Below, piece by piece: positions 26,101 through 41,100 of a stretch of DNA of 64,000 nucleotides (positions are counted from its first letter, which is position 1; each line of letters begins with the position of its first letter). A program made the translations under genes and the position numbers. The notes under the pieces are model-generated. The model ran no database searches, had not been told where the DNA came from, and worked only from the letters and a program-made list of their open reading frames with translations. The stretch is from assembly GCF_000315625.1 (NCBI RefSeq), contig NW_005434615.1, forward strand, positions 258,991 to 322,990, in the 5' to 3' direction. This DNA comes from Guillardia theta CCMP2712 (Eukaryota > Cryptophyceae > Pyrenomonadales > Geminigeraceae).

Positions 26101-29100
26101 TGTGGCAGGGAGCTCGCGCGTGGTTCAATCCGATACCACAATCGATTTCAGTGTCACAGCCGTTGCTCCCACTCCAATTTCAGGACAAACTGCATGGGCT
26201 GCGCGATGGACTGGAATGATCTTGCCGAGTGTTTCAGAGGTGTATACTTTCTACTTTGGTGGAGATGTATCATCCACAGACAAAATGGAGAGAGTGAAGT
26301 TGTGGGTTGACAATAGCCTCATTATCCAACAATGGTCCTCTCTCGCTTCATCGTCCGCACCTTCAGGAAGCATCGCTCTGGAGAAAGGAGTTTACTACGA
26401 AATACAGTGCGCAGCTAAGACTGCGACTGCGTCCAGTACTGCCACTTCAAAATTTCAGCTTAAATGGTCTTCATTCACACATGACCAATCTGTCATTTCA
26501 AGCTCTCGATTGTTCTTTTCACAGCATGTAGGGAGCAGTCCACTACAAGTCTATGTCGAGCAGAATATGACTTGTGCGTCCAAATCACGAGTTTACAAAT
26601 CCGGCCTGTCCATTGCCACTGCAGGTGTCGCTGCGAGCTTCACTGTTCAGAGCAGAGATGCATTTGACAACAAACGACTATTCAACTTTACCGACGACCA
26701 GAGACAATTTGAGTGGTAAGTGGAATTCTGTTGGAACTGTATTGAAATAACCTATTTGTCAGGGCCATTGTTGCAAATGCTACTTTACCAAACAGCAGCA
26801 TGATGGCACAAAACAGTGATTATGATGGCGGAAGTGTTGTCAGTTTGGGCACAGTTCAGTACGTACGTAACGGAGGCTACCAAGTCAACTATACTGTCAC
26901 AAACACCGAAAGCTACAATCTGAGAGGACGTATCTTATCACCAGGAGGATTGTACGGAAAGTATTACGAGAACGACGATCTTACGGATCATGCTGTCGCT
27001 CCAGATGGGACCTTGAGTCATATTAGAGCTTTCGAGAGGCTTGACCCCGTCATCGATTTCACTTGGGGACTTGGACGTCCCGTAGGTTCAGTCACCGACT
27101 TGGGCATGGTGATGAGCAAAGGTGTCTTGATATCGGGAGATTTATCTGATCCCTTTGATCAAGTCACTCTTGATCCGAATTCAGCTCTGTCAAACGCTCA
27201 GTACTACGTTGGAGCTAGAATCGTTGTTGGCAACGAAGAAAGACAGATCGTTCAGTTCAGTCCTGCAGGAAAACATGGATTTGCTGGGGACAACTCAACC
27301 GATACCTATGTTCAGTTGAACCTGACAGATACTGCAGCTGCTACAAACCATTATTACGATGGTTGGACCATTTTCGTTTACGAGAATCTGACAAACAGGC
27401 AAGTTTTGTTGCAACGTCTATCTAACCTAAACTGATGTTGTTTTTCACAGCTACGAGTCACGCATCGTCCTTGGCTTTGATTCTCGCTACCAAACAGCAT
27501 TGATCGATCTTCCTTTGACCTCCAGTCCAGTTGGAAAGTCGATCTTTGTAAGCGGCGATAGAGTAGTTCGAGTCGAGCCGCCATTCATCAGTCCAATTGC
27601 CGCAGGCTCAAACTACACAGTGGTTGACATCTCTGACTCCAAGGACATCGGGCCAGATTATTTCTCTGCAAGGTGGCAAGGAATGGTTGAGCCAAAGTAC
27701 AGCGAAGTTTTCACCTTCAGCGTCTACTGTGACGATGGTGCAAAACTGTATGTGAACGACCTATTGATTCTTGATCACTGGTATTCGCGCATATCAGAGG
27801 TTGATGGTACAATTGCCCTCATGGCCGACACCAAATATCCTATCCGACTTGAGTATAAGCAAGTGAGTGGTAATGCTTCAGTTCAGTTACGATGGAGCAG
27901 CAAGACACAAATGAAGGAAATTGTTCCCAGTTCCTCCCTATTCACCTGGACCACAACCGCGATGTTGAGCAATTTGGATCAACCTTTGTATGTTGAGCCT
28001 GCCGAAGTCTGCTCGACCCAGTCCTCAGCATTTGGTGAAGGGCTTTCCCTTGCAACTGCTGGTCAAACAGCTTATTTCACTTTGCAATCGCGAGATGAGT
28101 ACGAGAACAATCGCAAGATTGCCGACTCCGGCGTGAGACCTGGGAACCCAGGCACAGCAAGACTCGTCGACTTCGGGACGATGGAGTACATCTCAGCTTC
28201 TGTTGTGAAGCTTGGTAACAGCTCGTCTGCTGTCGGTCAAGCGTACAGGAACTACATCCTCTACATTGATTCAACGAATGAATGGAGACAGATCACTGAC
28301 TACACCATCAATAGAGTGGCAACTTTAGATTCTCCACTGAGCACAACTGCCAACACGCAGTACAAGGTTCTCGACCTGGTTTCTCTGGATTTAACTGGTA
28401 GAAGCGCCTTCGATCATGGATACCCTGAGTTCCATGTGAGAATCCTCCCTGTTGTAGACGGCAGTGAACAGGTTCTACATTCAATCCCTGAAAGGCTTGC
28501 TAGCCTCCAGTACTCGGGCGGATTGACTGCCACTTACTATGACGGATGGTCGAGCTCTGCCAGCGTTGATGCAGATCGGTTGCTCGGTGGGGATACATTC
28601 GCTACTCCACGATGGTCAACATGGTGCTCTGCAGGCCAACCTTGTGATTACACGATTGACTTCAGCAAGAGCTCGAATTTCAAGAAGTTTGTCTATGGTG
28701 ATGGGTGTGGAGTGCAGTGGATCAACAAGGTGCTGCAAGACACAACCGTCGCAGATGGCACCACCCACACTGCAAACTTGAATCCTCAAACAGCTTCTGC
28801 TCAACTGAACGCATACCTTGATCACTACATCCTATTTCTAGATGGACTCTGTGAGCGTAGATGGACTAAGATTATTAGCTACGCGCAGGATTCTTTCGTG
28901 GCAGGGCTGAATGTCTCTGATGATGACCTGTGGTCGGATGGACTGAGGTCTTGTATCCATGGGTCAAACGCAGCCTACGAGATCTATCAGAATGCTATCG
29001 ATGGAAGTCAAAAGTCCCAACCACTCTTCCCACGAATGTGCGAGGGAGGATCAGATCTGACTCGTGGTTGGATGGCTTTTGAACCCAGCGAGAACTACCA

Positions 29101-32100
29101 AGCGTGTGTGACTCAGAGTAATTATGCTGTTCGCTGGTCCGGATATCTCTCACCCACAGTGTCTGGAGTCTACACCTTCTACGCTGACCTCCCATCTGCT
29201 ACAGCTTCGGGGGAATCAGATGATCGTGTTAAGCTCTGGATAGACAATGAAGTTGTGATCATGCAATGGACGTCTTTGAGCAGCGTCAACGGAGCTCGTT
29301 CTGGAACTTACATGCTCGACAGCTATCCTGCTATTCACACAATCAGCATGTATTACAAGAACAGCGTCTCCAATTCAGGCCTTCAATTGCGCTGGCAAAC
29401 TCAAGAAGCAGGACACAAGTCCGCATTCACGCAAGGTTACAGCGGAAAACTTCCCGCAGACACAGTTTGTGCCTCGCCGTACTACACAAGGCTGGGGTCA
29501 ACTGCAGCTGGAGACGGATTTGCATCATCTACTATAGATGGAATCTACAACATGTACTACATCAAGTTCGAAACTTCCGGCAATTGCAACAACAGATGGA
29601 CTCAAGTGAGCAAGGACAGCGCCACGTCAGCTTCGGAAGTGTATGACAAATCAACGTCGTGCCTTTATGTGGGTGACACTTGGAGCGATGGTGGCGTCAA
29701 CTGCTCTTCAGCTCAAGGAGATCAATTCAGATTGATTGAATGGTTGTCTCTTCCAGGAACAGTGACAAGCTCTTGCTCGGCCGACGCACATGATGGATTC
29801 ACTTACCTCATGGCTGATGTCGAGTTAGCCGACGCCATTGTCTCGTTGACTCCCTCGGAGGTGACAAGGCTCAACATTATTGCTTCAAGCATTATCCGCA
29901 TCGATGACGAGTACATGCGTGTAACTGCCGTCTCATCAGGAACACTCACTGTCACTCGAGCTGTTTCCTGGAGCACTCTTGCTAGACATCGTGAGGGTGT
30001 AAAGGTTTACGCGTTGGCAAACTTTGGAATGACTACTCCAATTCCTCTGCCTGCCACAACTTTCCAGGATTTAGTGGTTCTTTTCACCACAGGAAGCTGC
30101 AAGGGAAGGTATGGCAAGATTGTATCGTGGAATAATGATACCTCTTGCGCTGCCATCGGTGGAATGTTCCTAGACCAAGGGAACAACTGGCTCGATGGAG
30201 GGGCAACTTGTGGTGTACAAGCGGGCGATAATTACCTCGTGAAGTTTGGAATCAACTCTTCGGTTGTAACCAATGCGACAGGAACTGCAGGATCCCTTCC
30301 AGTTGGTGAATGGCTTTCTAATGTAGGAACTCTTCAAGCTGATGATGAATCTTGCAAGAATGACCATCAGCATGTGCATTTGAGTACCCTTGCTTCCTCT
30401 CGGGATCTTGAGTACGAGAGCTATTACATTCGTTTCACCTCGGGAATCTGCAGCGGTGAATGGGCAAAAATATCCTACTACGATGGAGGCAGCCGATGTG
30501 CCAAACTTGAATGGGAATCTCTCGGCAAGTCCGGGATCTCGAGTGCAACCAACGCTCTAGCTGTGGGCAAAAACATCACCCAGCTCGATGAAATCATCTC
30601 ACTCAGTGATAATGTAATTGCAGATCTCAATCTTGTTGCTGGGCTGTACATCCAAGTTGATTTTGAAATAATGCTCGTTCTTGACATCATCGGCTCAAAC
30701 AGGATTCTGGTCTCCAGAGCACAAGGAAATACAGCTGCGCTTCCACATCTTGAGCTTGCAACAGTCTCTGTGGTTGGAATGCGCTGCAGCTATGGCGACA
30801 CATACACTCTTGGAGTCACTGCAGGGGGCCCAATTGTTCCATCTAGCAGGATGTTCCCTCTGTCGGGAAGGTACCTAGTTGAGTACACTCCGATCATTCG
30901 TGGAGACTATCAAGTCCATACTTCCCTGGCTCAGGGTTCTGGTCTTGATGCAACTTTCTATGACGATCAAGATCTCAACAACGTCGCGATGTGGAGGGTT
31001 GATCCGGTTCTAAACTTCAGCATTTCTGACACAGACATTGGATATGACAAGTCAAATTGGGCAAATTTGCTCTCAGACAGGCTGAGCTTCTCTGTTCGCT
31101 GGGCAGGTCTCTTGCAGTTGGATGATGACGTCGTAGATCAGGACAATCAGGTTTTTACCTTTGAAGCTTCCATTGCTGAATACGACGAGCGTGTCAAATT
31201 GTGGGTCGACAACAGTCTGATTATTGACAGATGGGACACTTATGACCACCTCAGTTCCACGGTCTTCTCTGCGACCATTGGGCTGAAACGCCCCAACTAT
31301 TACGACGTCAAAATGGAGTACAAGCAATTTGCAGGTTCTGAAGCGAAAGCAGTTCTCAAGTGGCAATGTCAAATTCCAGGTAGCACATGCGAAAACAAGG
31401 AAATCATTCCCTCATCGAACCTCTTCCGGATCAGAGAAGTGATGGACAGTCCATTCCCTCCCTTCTCGGTCATGCCGGCTCCCACGAGTGCCGACAGAAG
31501 TATAGTTGATGGTGCTGGCCTTAGCTCAGCTACTGCTGGTGCTCCAGCTCTGTTCAACATTCAAGCAAACGATGAGTATGACAACGAGAGAGGAGTAGGA
31601 GGCGATCTCTTCATCATCAATGCTGTTCCTTATGATACGTGGGACCAAATGGAGAAGTATGAGCAATCCAGGGCTTCAGCTGATTGTAGTGAGTGTCCGC
31701 AAACTATTCATGGGCTTGCCACTGATCTTGGCGATTCCTCGTACCTTGCAAATTTCACGGGTACCAAGCGTGGTGCTTACAAAGTGCTCACTTCTTATGC
31801 CTTGAGTGGAGGCTTGTTTGCCACTTACTACACAGGCACGCCCACATCCTACTACTCTTCTTTCCACAGATACAATCAGACTGCGGATTCTCAAGCAGAC
31901 TTCCCTTCAGCCTGCGTGTATCAAAAATGGAAGATCGGCTTTCCCCTGAGTTCGTTTGAGTGTGCCTCGCCAGGGTACGATCGCTCTGACACTGATCATT
32001 TGGAACTTGGTTTCTTGAGGGACGGAAGCAACAGTACCCATCTTCTCCTCGACTCATCGAAGGCAAGCCCGAACAGCTACATCGGCATGACGATTGCAAT

Positions 32101-35100
32101 CGTGGGAGGCAAAGCTGCGTTGTCGGTCCGAACAATTATTGGTGAGTTGTCCGATAGGACTGTTGTTGTTGCTGCCCTCGGGGAAACCCCAGACTCTTCT
32201 TCAGAGTACAAGATTGTTGGAAGCAAGTGGCAACGTAATTCGGGTTGGATCAAGGGCCAAAGCCCAACAGGCATCGACACAACTTCGCTCAGACTTCCTG
32301 CCAATGGCTCATGGGATCGTTTGGATGAAGAACCGTACTCAGCCACGATCATTTCTCCAAATGATGGCGTCGGAAGCATTCAAGAATACACAGACATGAA
32401 TCTTCATGGAGGAATCAACTGCTCAATGCAAAATCATTTCAGACTTGGCCCTGAGACATCAGGCGTTGACGATGATTACAACAACAGGTACATCAAGTTT
32501 ACATCAGGAACTTGCAAGGGTCGATGGAACAAGATAGAAAGCTACGTTGGACCTGGAAGGAGATTGGTTCAACTTGAGCAGGGATTGTCCGATTCGGCAT
32601 CGGTGATGCTTCCAACAGCTATCAACGCAGCTGAAAATTACTATAACTTCTCCACTATCTGTGTGACGTCTGGTACTGGAAGCGGGGAGTGCAGAAAGAT
32701 CGTGAGCTACAATGGCACCGTAGCGACGGTTTCACCTAGCTTCTCAGTGGCACTTGATGCAACCTCCGTCATTCAGATCATCGGAGGAAGCAAATGTGCA
32801 ACCTTGGCGTCGACTTGGAGTGACGGCAGTGCGGCTTGCACTCCATCAGCAGGCGATAGCTACAAGATCATGGGTGACTGGAGAATTGTCTTTACCAAGG
32901 GAACTTGCAAAGGTCAATTCAGCATGATTTCTGATTATGAGGTCTCTACCGACTATGCTGCGGGAGGTACCATTCATCTGGCAACTGCCTTGAGCCCTAC
33001 TTCACAGACCGGAGTTGCTGGTCCTTATGGTGAAGTTGCCGATGATTACCGTTTGTCAACAATTACCTACAACTTTACTGGTTGCACTCGTCCGGATTCT
33101 ACGACGGAGTATGTTTTGGTGCCTGGTCTCAAGCCCCCTGGAAGCATTGATTCGTTGACAGGATCGTTTCAAGTCAGGTGGTCAGGTTTCATCCAACCTA
33201 CTTCGAACGCAGCGTACACTTTCTTTGCTCAATTGCCCGATGCCGCTGGAAGCCAGGAGCGTGTCAAGCTTTGGCTTGACAACGTCCTTGTGATTGACCA
33301 ATGGTCATCCTTGGATGGAAACCTCCCATCCGGTACGATCTTGTTCGCAAATTCGCAAACTGGTCTTTATGATCTGCAATTCGAGTACAAACGTGACTCA
33401 ACATCGACCAAGCCACCGCGCGTCAAGCTCACTTGGTTGAACACCTTGTCGGGACTCGAAGCGAATGGAGAGAATCCAATCATGTCCTCCAGGCTATTCA
33501 CAAAACTTCCTGTTCCAAATGATGTCATGCTGGACCTCGTGGCAACTGGAACTGATCCACAACATTGTTTGGCTACAGGAAACGGCCTCACGACCGCGAC
33601 GGCTGGAAAGCAGGTGACCATGAGCCTCTTCGTGTTCTGACATTGACTCTGACCTTGATCACTTTCAGGCCTTATTCAGCATCACAAGTCGTGATGCTTA
33701 TGCCAATCTGCGTGACCTGGATGAGGACAGCTATATCGTCTACCTGAAGGGCCCGAACACGACCATCTTCTCAAAGCCAGCTTCCATCGTCGCCAGCCCT
33801 GGTGTCTATGGGGTTGAATATACTCCGACGCAGAGCGGTGATTACACAGTGAATGTCGAACGTCCTCAGGCAGGCGGTCTGGCAGCCAGCTGGTACAACA
33901 ACATGTGGATGATGGGAGATCCCTCGGACACGTCGATCTCCACAGAGATCAATTACAACTGGTCGACTTCGTTTGTGACCCCAAGATCCAACGACATGAC
34001 AAAGACTGGCTCTGACTACGTGTCAGTAAGGTGGACTGGATACTTCAAGCCTGAATTGTCCGAAGTCTACACTTTTACCTCATCTTATGATGATGGCTTT
34101 GCGCTATACATTGATGAGGACAAGGTCATTGATGATTGGGAAGGAGTGAACAAAGAATCATGGTGCACCATGAGCCTTGAGGCGAACAGATTGTATGAGA
34201 TGACTGTCGAGTATCGTGAAGCTCAGGAACAAGCTTACTGCAGGCTGTATTATTCGAGCTCAAGTGTGATGAAATCTATCATCCCTTCATCTCGTTTGTA
34301 CTACTCTGCCGAGCACATCTTTGGATCTCCATTCAAGCTGTACGTGAACCCTGCGGTGACTTGTGGCGCTGTGTCGATGTTGTCTGGTCCAGGGCTCTCA
34401 TATGCAACCGCTGGGTTGACAGCAGCATTCACAATACAAGCTCGCGATGAGTACTCCAACCTCAAGACAAAATGGGGAGATACGTTCGTGGTTGCTGCAG
34501 CCGCTACCAACGCCATTGCTGCTGATGCTCGTGGCGATTTCTCCACGATGCCATATTCAGCTCGAGACAAGCACGGAACTGTTGGTGCAGATGTGATGAA
34601 AGGACGTTACAGGGTACAATATGAGGTGACCGCAGCTTCCTCAATCACTCTCTACTCGGCCTTTGTCGTTACCGGTGGTAAGTCAATTACAGTTTAGGAG
34701 ATCTATAGCGATTGATGTTTTGTGTTACAGGTGTATTTGCTACATATTACAATGACGTTTCCGCAACCTACTACAACCAACCTTACGAGGCTCTGTCTTC
34801 TCCAACGATTTCAAAGATCACAGCTTCAACTGATGTCACGATTCGATATTCTGGACTTTTCCGAGCCGAATCGACTTCCATTTACACGTTCCAGCCATAT
34901 CAATCCACGGATTACAACGACAGGGTGAAGCTCTGGCTCGATTCCGAGCTCATCATTGATCAGGTCGGTCTCGTCCTGTTGAATCTTATTCCTGATTCTC
35001 TTGCAGTGGTCTTCGCTCGCTACCAGCATTCCCACGGGAACTTTCTCCTTCCCAGTTGAGAATGAATACTACGAGATCCAGGTGCTCTACAAACAGTCAA

Positions 35101-38100
35101 CGGCTAGCCAAACTGGAGACCTGCAATTCGTTTACAACTCATCTACTGGAGATCAATTCTACCAGATCACCTCTGACAAGCTCTTTACTGCTTCTCATGT
35201 GAATGGAAGCCCCTTAACGATCACTGTCAATCCAGCTTTGACGGACTTTGATACAAGGTATGTTGTCATTGTGTTGAGTTCGCAAGCAAATACTGACTCA
35301 TTCTCATTTCTTTCTCCCCTGTTTTTATTGTACAGCATTGTCTTTGGAGAGGGCCTATCGATTGCAACAGCCGGTGTGACTTCATCCTTCTCAATTCAAG
35401 TGAAGGACACTTTCAACAACCTCAGATTGCAGGGTGGCGACAATTTCACTGCACAGCTCAGCAAGTCGCTTGCACCAATCGTTCTATCTGCAAGCATCGT
35501 CGACAATGCAGACGGTACCTACCAAGTCTCATATCTTCCAAAGGTCGAGGGACAGTACAACCTCGGGATTTATCTTGGCACTGACCAAAAGACTTCAAGC
35601 GTCTATGTCGAGCCGGGCGTCATCTGTGCAGCGATGAGTGTAGTGAACGGATTATCACTGACAATTGGCACTGCTGGCTTCACCGCATCCTTCACCATTC
35701 AAGCAAAGGATTCGTTTGACAACGTCAGAACCCTTGGAGTTGACAACTTCATCGTGAGGTTGAATGGCCCAGCAACCGAAGAACACAACGTCCTTGCAAG
35801 GTACCTCGGTGCTTCTCCCAACACGAATTTGGGCCGTTGGACAGTGGCCTACCGTACAACAAAATCTGGAAACTTCGGTAAGTGTTTCATAAAAGTATGC
35901 TGCCTTGATTGATCCATTGAACAGGCATGTCCATCTTTGCGGCTTCGAACAAGTAAGTGAACATCAGTTTGTTCTAGAAAGGATTGACCATCTGACGCGT
36001 ATTTGTTTACAGTGGATTGAATACGACATACTACAGAGATCCTGAACTCAACTTTGCTGTCTACAATGAAATTGTTCCCACTGTGGACTTCGATGTCGGC
36101 GACAGCACTCCTAATGAGTACGTTGGAATTGTCGATGGATTCAGCATTCAATGGCAGGGATTTGTCAAGCCCCAGTACGCTGAAGATCACACTTTCACTG
36201 CCATGGTAGCGGAGAAGGATGAGAGAATCAAGGTTTGGCTCGATGATCAGTGGATCATTGACCAATGGTCTTCGTTGGACACCTTGACGCCGTCGGGCAC
36301 TCTCTGGTTGGTTGGAGATCTCCTTTATGACCTCAAAGTCCAGTACAAGGAGATTTCTGGTCAGTCATCGGCTGCTATCATGTGGCAATCTCCTTCAATG
36401 AGTCAGCTCATTATTCCCAGCTCAAGATTGTTCGCGAGCGCTGATCATATCGCTGGAAGTCCATTCTCAACGTCTGTGTTCCCAGCCAGAACTTCTGGAG
36501 TTTTGTCCACTGCCATGGGACAAGGCCTTTCCCTTGCTACCGCTGGTGTTCCTGCTTCCTTCACCATCCAGGCACTGGACCACCTTGGCAACATCAAAAC
36601 AACTTCCGACGATGTGTTTGTGGTCAGGGCCAGATTCAATGGTATCCACAACGACGTCAACAAGAAAAATAGGATTGGCATTGTAACAAACATTGCTCCT
36701 GGATTGTACTCTGCATCATACACAGCGACTTGGAAGAGAAATGCACTCTCCGATGACGGCTGGCAGATTGACACGTACTCTGCAAGCAAGTTGGCACAAT
36801 ATCAAGACATCGGCTTCAGCGGAATTCGCAAGAAGTTTCATGACGTGTTGGTCTCCCAAGCACTTCCGGGTGGTTTGATGGCGACCTACTATGACATGAT
36901 CTCTTCAGACTTCGGTGCTGGACCTTGGGATGGCTTCATCAAGGAACCATGGCTAGATCCTGTCAGCTCCAAGATCAGCCCAGTTGTAGATGTCGTCGGA
37001 AGCTCAAGTGCCGTTGACAGCTGGTGCGTGACCGACGCCACCAACTTTGGAGTCCGATTTGCTGGCTTCTTCAGTCCTGCAACTGCTCAAAGATACACTT
37101 TTCGAACCATCATCGGAAACACTGAGACAGAAAGAGTGAGGCTATGGGTTGACAACTTCCTAGTTATCGATCAATGGCTCTCCTTGGCCACTGCAGTGGA
37201 TACCTCAACAGGCTGGGCTGTCTATGAAGGAACGTTTCAATTTGACAGCGTCAATGACTTCCACGACATTAGGATTGACTACAAGCACGTCAACACTACG
37301 TCGTATGATTTGACCAAGATTTCTCTGGAATACATCTTTGCTGAACAGATACTGACCGATTGTCCGTCAACTGTCGGAATCGGTATAGTCATGCTTGACT
37401 AGCTGTTTGATCACATACTAACCTTTTTTTCAGATGCTTGCTCACAGTGCGTTGGAAGATCTTGTCAGTACAATGGTACTGCTGTTTTGATTCCAAGTGC
37501 TCGCTTGTTCCAATCCCACGATTTGAACTTCAACATATTCGAAGCTGGAGGACTAACGGCAACGTACTATGATTCCTCTGATACGGTTGGAGCACTGCTT
37601 GATGGAGGCGTGTACGACGTTCTCGTCACCGGAACTGCCGTGAATCCATACGATACAACTTGCACAGCAACTTGCAACACTCCTTGCACTGGCAGCGGAT
37701 TGACTTGTATTTGCAATGTGACCAGTGGAACGGTATCGATGATTACCATCACTGATCAGGGCAGTGGCTACTCAGCTCAGTATCCACCTACCATCACGTG
37801 TGATGGCGGCTCTGGACAGAGCTTCTATCCCAGAATCTCGTTTGCAGGAGGAATCGTAGGCGGCAACCTTGTGCCCAAGAAGGCTGTGCAGGAACCAGCC
37901 GTGGACTGGTCCGGAAGCTCCTTCACTGACAGGTGAATACTTTATCTAGTGTAGTTGATACTGACTTGCTAGCAGACCATATCCATCTTCTGTCACAGAT
38001 GGACGATTCTCAGTCCGCTGGATGGGATTTGTGAGACCAAGCAGAATGGATGAATACACATTCTACGTTTCCCTCCCCTCTCTGGATCCCTCCACCAGCA

Positions 38101-41100
38101 ATGCTCAGAGCTCTGAGAGGGTCAGGTTGTGGGTAGACAACAGTCTGCTTGTTGATCAGTGGGTATCCCTTGGAGCCGGACCATCATACAGTGGCACTGC
38201 TACCTTCCCCATGCCCAACGAATACTACAACATCCAAGTAGACTACAAGATCACATCCACTCAGAATCTTCGCGGAATCAGACTTGAGTACGAGAACGTG
38301 GCTAGTCGCCTTCCGCTCTTGTACGGCGAGCCTGCTGTGAACTCAACCGATGTTGTCACAAGAGGTAGTATAGATGCTGGATTCGTCGGATCATCCTGAC
38401 GCACTTTCGCAACAGGTGTCATCCGTTCGGATCGTTTGTTCTCCACTCGTGTCTCTTCTCAAGTTCAGAGGGACGACTATCATATTTGGGACACAGACTA
38501 CTATGATTCCAGCAAGGTATGGAATGTAGATTGGAAAGTTCCAAGAATCTCCCAGTGGAGCAAGACCAACGGGTGAGAATTACTCCGTTATCTACAGCCG
38601 TTCGATTGACTTTCTTGTTCAGATGCCCAACGACACCTGGTTCGTTGAGGTACGACGAATGCAGAGGACAAGGAACAAGAACGAATGAAATCCTTCGAGT
38701 CGATGTCAAACCAGCTGAGATCAGTGCTGATAATTGCAACGTGCTAGGAGATTCTCTCACGATTGCCACTGCTGGTGTTACAAGAACTTTCACCTTGACT
38801 GCACGTGATGCCTACGACAACCAAAGGGACGCCACAGATGATGCCTTCATCGCCCGTGCAACGCTTGTCGATTCAACCAGCCAGGCATTCCATGGAACTT
38901 TCGTGCACCAAGATTGGCAAACACTGCATGATGTCAATGGTGAGCTGAATAATCCTGTGTGGGATCAGAACGGAAAGTATGAGGTGACCTACGTTGTAAC
39001 AAGATCTGGAACCTTCCAGAACGTGATTCAGGAATTGGACACTGGCGGCAGAGGTATGTGGGGCACTTACTTTGTTGGGTCGCTCTTGGAACAAGGCAAA
39101 CTGTTGGGAACTGAATTGGAAACTACCTTGGACTTTGCATGGGGCTCTAACAATCCCCTCAATGCTTCTTCACCATACCAGGGCTGCTGGAGCGCTCGTT
39201 GGGTTGGATTTGTGAATGGCAACTATTCTGAAATCTTCACCTTCACCGTAGTCACTGATGGAGGAGTGCGACTGAAGTTTGATGACGTCACCATCATCGA
39301 TCAGTGGAACTCTACAGCAGCAAATGAGTTCTCAGCTACCGTCCAGATGGTTCAGGGAGTCTTCTACGACCTCGAAGTCGAGTATGTTACAGGAGCAGTT
39401 GGAGACAAGAATTTGCAGTTGTACTGGCAATCGAACTCTCAAGTCAAAGACATCGTGTCAAACTCCAACCTACGGGTAGAATCTAATGTTGTCGGACTTC
39501 CTTCCAACTCTGGAGGTCCCAACGGAGGATTCAACACGTTGTTCGTCCATCCAACTGTGGTTTGCGCAACGACTTCATCCGTCGCAGGCGCTGGCCTCAC
39601 CATTGCCACAGCAGGAGTGCAGGCCTCGTTCTCTGTAAGTCGAATTTGATCAAATGTAACTTGCTGATATCACGAACAGGTTTGGAGCAAAGATATGTAT
39701 GGCAACCTTAGGGACGATGCCAACGATATCCTCGTTGCCCGTATGTTCCCTGACGACTCTGACACAGAGTCTGGCATCACCTTTGCCGGCACTGGTCTCC
39801 AGGCCACTTACTATGATGCACTTGGTTTTGCTCTTCCAACGCAGGCAACGGCTACTGGTGCAACGATCGGCAACGGAGTCGCAAGCACCCCAGGCTATTT
39901 CAGCTTCTCTTCGTCTGCAACTCCCTTCGCAACCTCCCAGTATGGATGGAGTGTGCGTTGGGAAGGAACGATCCGCCCATCTTACTCAGAGCTCTATGAC
40001 TTCACTGTGAATGTGTCAAGTGCTGACCGAGTGAAGTTGTGGATTGATCAGTCTTTGATCATTGATCAGTGGAGTTCCTTGTCATCTACTGCTCCAATCG
40101 GATCTTACCAGAACGATGGTCTGGTTCACAGCATCAAGATTGACTACCGCAAGCTCTCTACTTCACCCTACGTGTTTGCCCTGCTTTGGAACGCAACTTC
40201 AGTTCCACTAGAGGAGGTCTCACCAGTGGTGCTCTATCCTTGCAAGTATCCAAGCACTTTGAATGCTCATGGAACTGCTTGCCAAGTCGACAGCAAAATA
40301 CAGACCGACACGAACATGGCACAGAACCTCTCATATGGCGTCACAACCTTCAGCGACTTTGGATTCTACAGGCTCCAGCCGGTTCCAAACTCTTCGACAG
40401 CAACAGGTAAATTCTCCATGCATAGCTCGTTGTTCTTCTGACTCCTTTCCGCAAAGCGTTCGGACCCTTCTCGGGCAATCGTCGTCCATTTGGATACGTA
40501 CAGACCCGGGCAGGATCGCACACGGTTGCGATCGATGAGGTTGCCTACAACTTCGATTACAGGAGCGGCACCTTCCGTAGTGTTCCAGGCCTGGGCCTCA
40601 TGGCAACGTTTTATGACACTCCTAGCTTCGGAACTGCGCGCAACAGCTTCGACTGCGGCATGGGCCAAACGAACTGTCTTACAACAAACATTGACTGGTC
40701 AACAGCTGGTTTGGATGGACCATACTCGTGAGTCATGTGATTCTCCTTCTCCTTCTTCTGAATCACTTTGCAGTCTTGCCTCGGACGGAAGCTTCAGTGC
40801 CAGATGGACTGGCATGGTGAGGATTGATCCGAATGTGTCGGACGGAGTCTTCGCTATGGAGCTCAACGAGAACGGAAAGGAAGAGCGAGTGAAGCTTTGG
40901 ATCGACAACAGCCTTCTCATCGATCAGTGGGTCTCTCTCAGTGCAACAGCCCTTGAGACCCAGAAGAATGCTTACCTCCCTGGAGAAATGTACAGCATTA
41001 AGGTTGAGTACAAGAAGGTCCTTGCTTCTTCTGGGTCCGGAGCGTTGCTCAGATTGAAATGGAACAATGCTACCGTCCCCCGAGACAGCTTGTACCCGGC

